From NCBI GenBank assembly GCA_013425425.1, contig JACCLJ010000049.1, forward strand, positions 1-7,294: a stretch of DNA of 7,294 nt, in the 5' to 3' direction. Both the position numbers and the translations under genes were made by a program. Positions 4,742 through 7,294 of this stretch are shown in pieces. This DNA is from Microcaldota archaeon. Lineage in GTDB: Archaea > Micrarchaeota > Micrarchaeia > Anstonellales > Bilamarchaeaceae. Position 1 is the stretch's first letter. Each line of letters opens with the position of its first letter. The notes below the pieces were generated by a model. It was not told the DNA's origin. It saw only the letters and a program-made list of their open reading frames with translations, and did no database searches.

Positions 4742-7294
4742 GAAAATTCAACAGCACTGCTGAAATAGAGGTGCCGAAACGGCTCATAGACCAGATAATA
4801 GGGCAGGACAAGGCGGTGGACATCGTGAAGAAGGCCGCAAAGCAGAAGAGGAACGTCCTGCTCATCGGCACGCCTGGAACCGGCAAGAGCATGCTGGCGC
4901 AGGCGATGGCAGAACTCATGCCGATTGAAAACCTTGATGATGTCATAGTGAATCCGAATGGGGAGGATGAGAACCAGCCTATCATCGACGTTGTGAAGAC
5001 ATATCCGGATTATGACTATCTGAAGGCGCATAAGAAGTACATGAAATACTATTCGCCAAAGGAAGTGGAAGCAATAAGAAGAGGGCAGAGCGTGGTGGGC
5101 CAGGGGCTCGGGAAAAGAATAGCGAGGGAGAAGAAGGCCGCGGAGGAGGAGATGGGCGGGATAAATCCGCTGTTCCTGCTGTTGCTTGCCGCGGCTGTTC
5201 TCTATGCCGTAATATTCATTATTGACATGCCTGAAAATGCGAAATGGTTCGTCGTGGCCGCGATACTCGGCCTGGGATTCCTGTATATAATGTCCAACGC
5301 CACCTCAAGCCTTGGGAGGAGGTTTTCGCTGAAGGAGAGCGTCAATACGCCCAAGCTTCTCATAGACAACACGGGAAAAAATACCGCGCCTTTCATAGAT
5401 GCGACAGGCACCAAGGCAGGCGCGCTTCTCGGAGACATCAAGCACGACCCGCTGCAATGCTTTTTTCCACTTTCTACTATATATACTGTAAAGGATGAAA
5501 ACATTTCTGCGACCGTGATGGACGAAGTGGTGGATGAATTGCTGGCAAAATATCCCAAGCTGATACAAAAGGATGAAAAATATGAAGGGCTGATTTTGCC
5601 AAAAGAGGAAGAGATTTACACAATCGGCTATGCTGACGGGGCGATAAAACCAGTCCGCGTTCTTTGCGTAAACAGGAGAACGCACAATGGGCGGATGCAT
5701 GCAGTAAGACAAGGCCCAAACAGGATTGTCTTAACGCCAGAACATAAAGTCTATGTTTCCGGCAATTACACGGAAGCCCAAGACCTCAAAGGAAACGAAA
5801 GCCTGACCGTTCATTCGGAACATGTAATAACTTCTAAAGACGTAATAGCGACTTTCTCGGAAGAGGAACAAAGAAGTGCACACAAGTACTACGAATTTGT
5901 CAGACTGAAAAAGGAAAATCCGCACCTTGGGTATAAAAGAATCGCGAAACTTCTGGGCATAAAAGCTGGACAAGTAAGATGGTGGAACAATAATAAGAGC
6001 AAACCTAGCGCTGTAAGAACTGCAGAAAGGCTGGAAAAGCTTGGATTGCTGCCTTTTAACATCAACAGCGAGTCGGCTCCCATCACTGCCCGCATTCTTG
6101 GGACAACATTCGGCGATGGAGGCGTTTTTTCAACGCTCAATGGGATATTCCTTTCTTCAGCCGAAGAAAGTTCCCTCAACCAGTATGCGCAGGACCTGAT
6201 TGCACTATTCGGCGAGGAGATAGGCAAAAATTTCGAAAGAAGAATCAGCGGTATCAACAATACTGGCATGGTGGTATGGAACACGAATAGGGATGTCGTG
6301 CGGTTCTTTATTGCACTTGGAGCACCGGTCGGGAGGAAAAACAAAAAAGTAGAGATACCATCATGGATACACCTTAACGGGCAGACACAGCAGGAATTCT
6401 TCGGCGCATTGTTGGGAAATGAGCTGTGCAGCCCGAGGTTTTCGCCGGATGAGAACAAAATCCAGTATTTTGGAATCGGTCTTGCGGGTGACTATTCGCT
6501 GAAGGAAAACAGGATTAGAATTTTGGGGGAAATTGCGCACTACCTGAATTCTTTCGGGATAAAAACTTCCCCGCATATAAACGAAAACGAATTCAGGAAA
6601 GGCAGGTATCTCTGGAGGCTCTCGATTTCCAGCGAAATAGAGAATGTTTTGAGATTCTACAAATTCATCCCTATCCGCTATTCGGATGCCAAGCTGTCAA
6701 GGATTCAGATGGCTATCGAAATGGTTTTGGAAAGAAAAAAATCAAAACAGCTGGACCTTGTGCAACGCGGCAAAAGTGAAAAATACATAAATTCAACGCT
6801 GAGGGCATCGGGCACCACATTGCAAAAAATACTTCTTGGAGAGCAGATCTTCTTCAGCGAATCCGAAATAGACTTTTCCGGCCATGTTTATAACATAACG
6901 ACGGAATCCGGTAATATCTTTGCAAACGGAATTCTTGCAAGCAATTCCGGCGGCCTCGGCACCCCGGCGCATCTCCGCGTCGAAGCCGGCGCGGTGCACA
7001 GGGCAAACCGCGGAGTCCTTTTCATAGACGAGATAGCCTCGCTCAAGCTCAACTGGCAGCAGGAGCTGCTTACCGCGATGCAGGAGAAAAGGTATCCGAT
7101 TACGGGCCAGAGCGAGATGAGCTCCGGCGCGCTGGTGAAAACCCAGCCTGTGCCGACCGATTTCGTCCTTGTCGCAGCGGGCAATCTTCCAGACATGCTG
7201 AAGATACATCCCGCTCTGCGTTCAAGAATACGGGGCGCGGGATACGAGATTTATGTGGAAGACAGCATCGACGACACTCCCGGGAACGAAGACG
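4738..7294 (+). CDS. lonB: Archaeal membrane-bound ATP-dependent protease LonB, intein-containing (partial)
   Basis: LonB is the membrane-anchored AAA+ protease of archaea; its proteolytic domain lies beyond the right edge. The N-extein (240 aa) has the family start EIEVP...LIDQIIGQDKAV, Walker A GTPGTGKS (residues 44-51), and two membrane segments (about 143-161 and 170-186) that anchor the ring to the membrane from inside the AAA+ domain. It ends at GALLGDIKHDPLQ. After the intein (5458-6945) the C-extein resumes with SGGLGTPAH, Walker B GVLFIDE, the QEKRYPITGQ segment, sensor 1 (VLVAAGN) and the arginine-finger region HPALRSRIRG. The whole frame is open to the window end. There is no ATG, GTG or TTG between the in-frame TAA at 4639 and GTG 4771. 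I place the start at CTG 4738, overlapping the tldE stop as CTGA and preceded by GGGTGG; GTG 4771 would remove 11 residues and has no clear ribosome binding site. Confidence 0.93.
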   Translation, partial: MRKFNSTAEIEVPKRLIDQIIGQDKAVDIVKKAAKQKRNVLLIGTPGTGKSMLAQAMAELMPIENLDDVIVNPNGEDENQPIIDVVKTYPDYDYLKAHKKYMKYYSPKEVEAIRRGQSVVGQGLGKRIAREKKAAEEEMGGINPLFLLLLAAAVLYAVIFIIDMPENAKWFVVAAILGLGFLYIMSNATSSLGRRFSLKESVNTPKLLIDNTGKNTAPFIDATGTKAGALLGDIKHDPLQCFFPLSTIYTVKDENISATVMDEVVDELLAKYPKLIQKDEKYEGLILPKEEEIYTIGYADGAIKPVRVLCVNRRTHNGRMHAVRQGPNRIVLTPEHKVYVSGNYTEAQDLKGNESLTVHSEHVITSKDVIATFSEEEQRSAHKYYEFVRLKKENPHLGYKRIAKLLGIKAGQVRWWNNNKSKPSAVRTAERLEKLGLLPFNINSESAPITARILGTTFGDGGVFSTLNGIFLSSAEESSLNQYAQDLIALFGEEIGKNFERRISGINNTGMVVWNTNRDVVRFFIALGAPVGRKNKKVEIPSWIHLNGQTQQEFFGALLGNELCSPRFSPDENKIQYFGIGLAGDYSLKENRIRILGEIAHYLNSFGIKTSPHINENEFRKGRYLWRLSISSEIENVLRFYKFIPIRYSDAKLSRIQMAIEMVLERKKSKQLDLVQRGKSEKYINSTLRASGTTLQKILLGEQIFFSESEIDFSGHVYNITTESGNIFANGILASNSGGLGTPAHLRVEAGAVHRANRGVLFIDEIASLKLNWQQELLTAMQEKRYPITGQSEMSSGALVKTQPVPTDFVLVAAGNLPDMLKIHPALRSRIRGAGYEIYVEDSIDDTPGNED
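5458..6945 (+). mobile_element. Intein in LonB with LAGLIDADG homing endonuclease
   Basis: This in-frame insert of 496 codons interrupts LonB between HDPLQ and SGGLGTP, segments that are contiguous in intein-free LonB. It starts with Cys1 and ends with Asn496, followed by Ser+1, as required for Cys/Asn/Ser protein splicing. Block A (CFFPLSTIYTV) lacks the usual GDT. Block B contains TPEH (residues 93-96), the T-x-x-H motif that activates the N-terminal bond. Block F is HVYNITTESGNIFANG and block G is ILASN followed by Ser, so the penultimate His is replaced by Ser. Residues about 146-200 look like a helix-turn-helix module and 211-328 carry the two endonuclease motifs. Hand-counted 60 bp samples inside give 23, 28 and 24 G+C; flanking samples give 39 and 33. 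I recall Lon inteins in Pyrococcus at this kind of site. Once spliced out, it leaves intact LonB. Confidence 0.93.
5893..6450 (+). other. HTH-like module and LAGLIDADG endonuclease region of the intein
   Basis: The segment ENPHLGYKRIAKLLGI followed by QVRWWNNNKSKP (within intein residues 146-200) has the spacing of a helix-turn-helix that recognises DNA, and it precedes the nuclease as in several archaeal homing endonucleases. The first LAGLIDADG motif is ILGTTFGDGG (about 212-221), with the catalytic Asp in place. The second (within 313-328, FFGALLGNEL) has Asn where Asp is expected, with Glu one position later. The enzyme would cut intein-free lonB alleles at the insertion site. With the second motif degenerate it may be a nickase, inactive, or belong to a variant subfamily using the Glu. 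Confidence 0.75.

Noticed and set aside
5889..6458. A 189-codon minus-strand open frame inside the intein
   Set aside because: The plus strand encodes the HTH and endonuclease without interruption; the antisense product is low-complexity and resembles no known protein.
5458..6945. Insert as a lineage-specific LonB domain rather than an intein
   Set aside because: Cys1, the TPEH motif, the Asn/Ser junction and LAGLIDADG motifs together are specific to inteins, and the flanks join to an intact LonB sequence.

Overview
The window is a compact piece of an archaeal chromosome. The archaeal signs are a membrane-type LonB protease, a box C/D fibrillarin, an SBDS-family ribosome factor, a PyrB/PyrI aspartate carbamoyltransferase pair, TATA-like elements about 26 bp upstream of start codons, and GGTG-type ribosome binding sites. 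The phylum cannot be fixed from this stretch. The tight packing and some divergent enzyme signatures would fit a small-genome lineage, but that is a guess. No RNA gene, CRISPR array, IS element or tandem repeat was seen, and no stretch over 300 bp lacks a gene.

Layout: (1) 1-153, minus: N-terminal end of a thymidylate-kinase-like gene running off the left edge. (2) 214-1547, plus: pyrB-pyrI, catalytic and regulatory chains of aspartate carbamoyltransferase, divergent from tmk across a 60 bp gap holding one AT-rich TATA element that could serve both sides. (3) 1551-3468, minus: a three-gene RNA operon read thpR (RNA 2',3'-cyclic phosphodiesterase), sdo1/SBDS (ribosome maturation), flpA (fibrillarin). 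It converges on pyrI with only 3 bp between stop codons. (4) 3503-7294, plus: tldE (TldD/PmbA family) coupled to lonB, which runs off the right edge. thpR and tldE diverge across 34 bp with two interlocked TATA-like elements, and both appear to start leaderless.

The notable element is a 496-codon in-frame intein in lonB (5458-6945), between the conserved HDPLQ and SGGLGTP segments separating Walker A and Walker B. It carries splicing blocks, an internal helix-turn-helix-like segment and a LAGLIDADG endonuclease whose second motif is degenerate. It looks AT-richer than the host gene by hand counts, consistent with a mobile origin. Its C-terminal junction is Ala-Ser-Asn/Ser, without the usual penultimate His.

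The second notable point is that lonB has no ATG, GTG or TTG at its expected start. The best candidate is a CTG overlapping the tldE stop as CTGA, with a well-placed GGGTGG ribosome binding site. The same arrangement occurs as TTGA at the SBDS/flpA junction, so non-ATG starts at 4-base overlaps seem to be a local habit. Functionally the window covers nucleotide synthesis (tmk, pyrBI), RNA modification and ribosome assembly (thpR, SBDS, flpA) and proteolysis (tldE, lonB).
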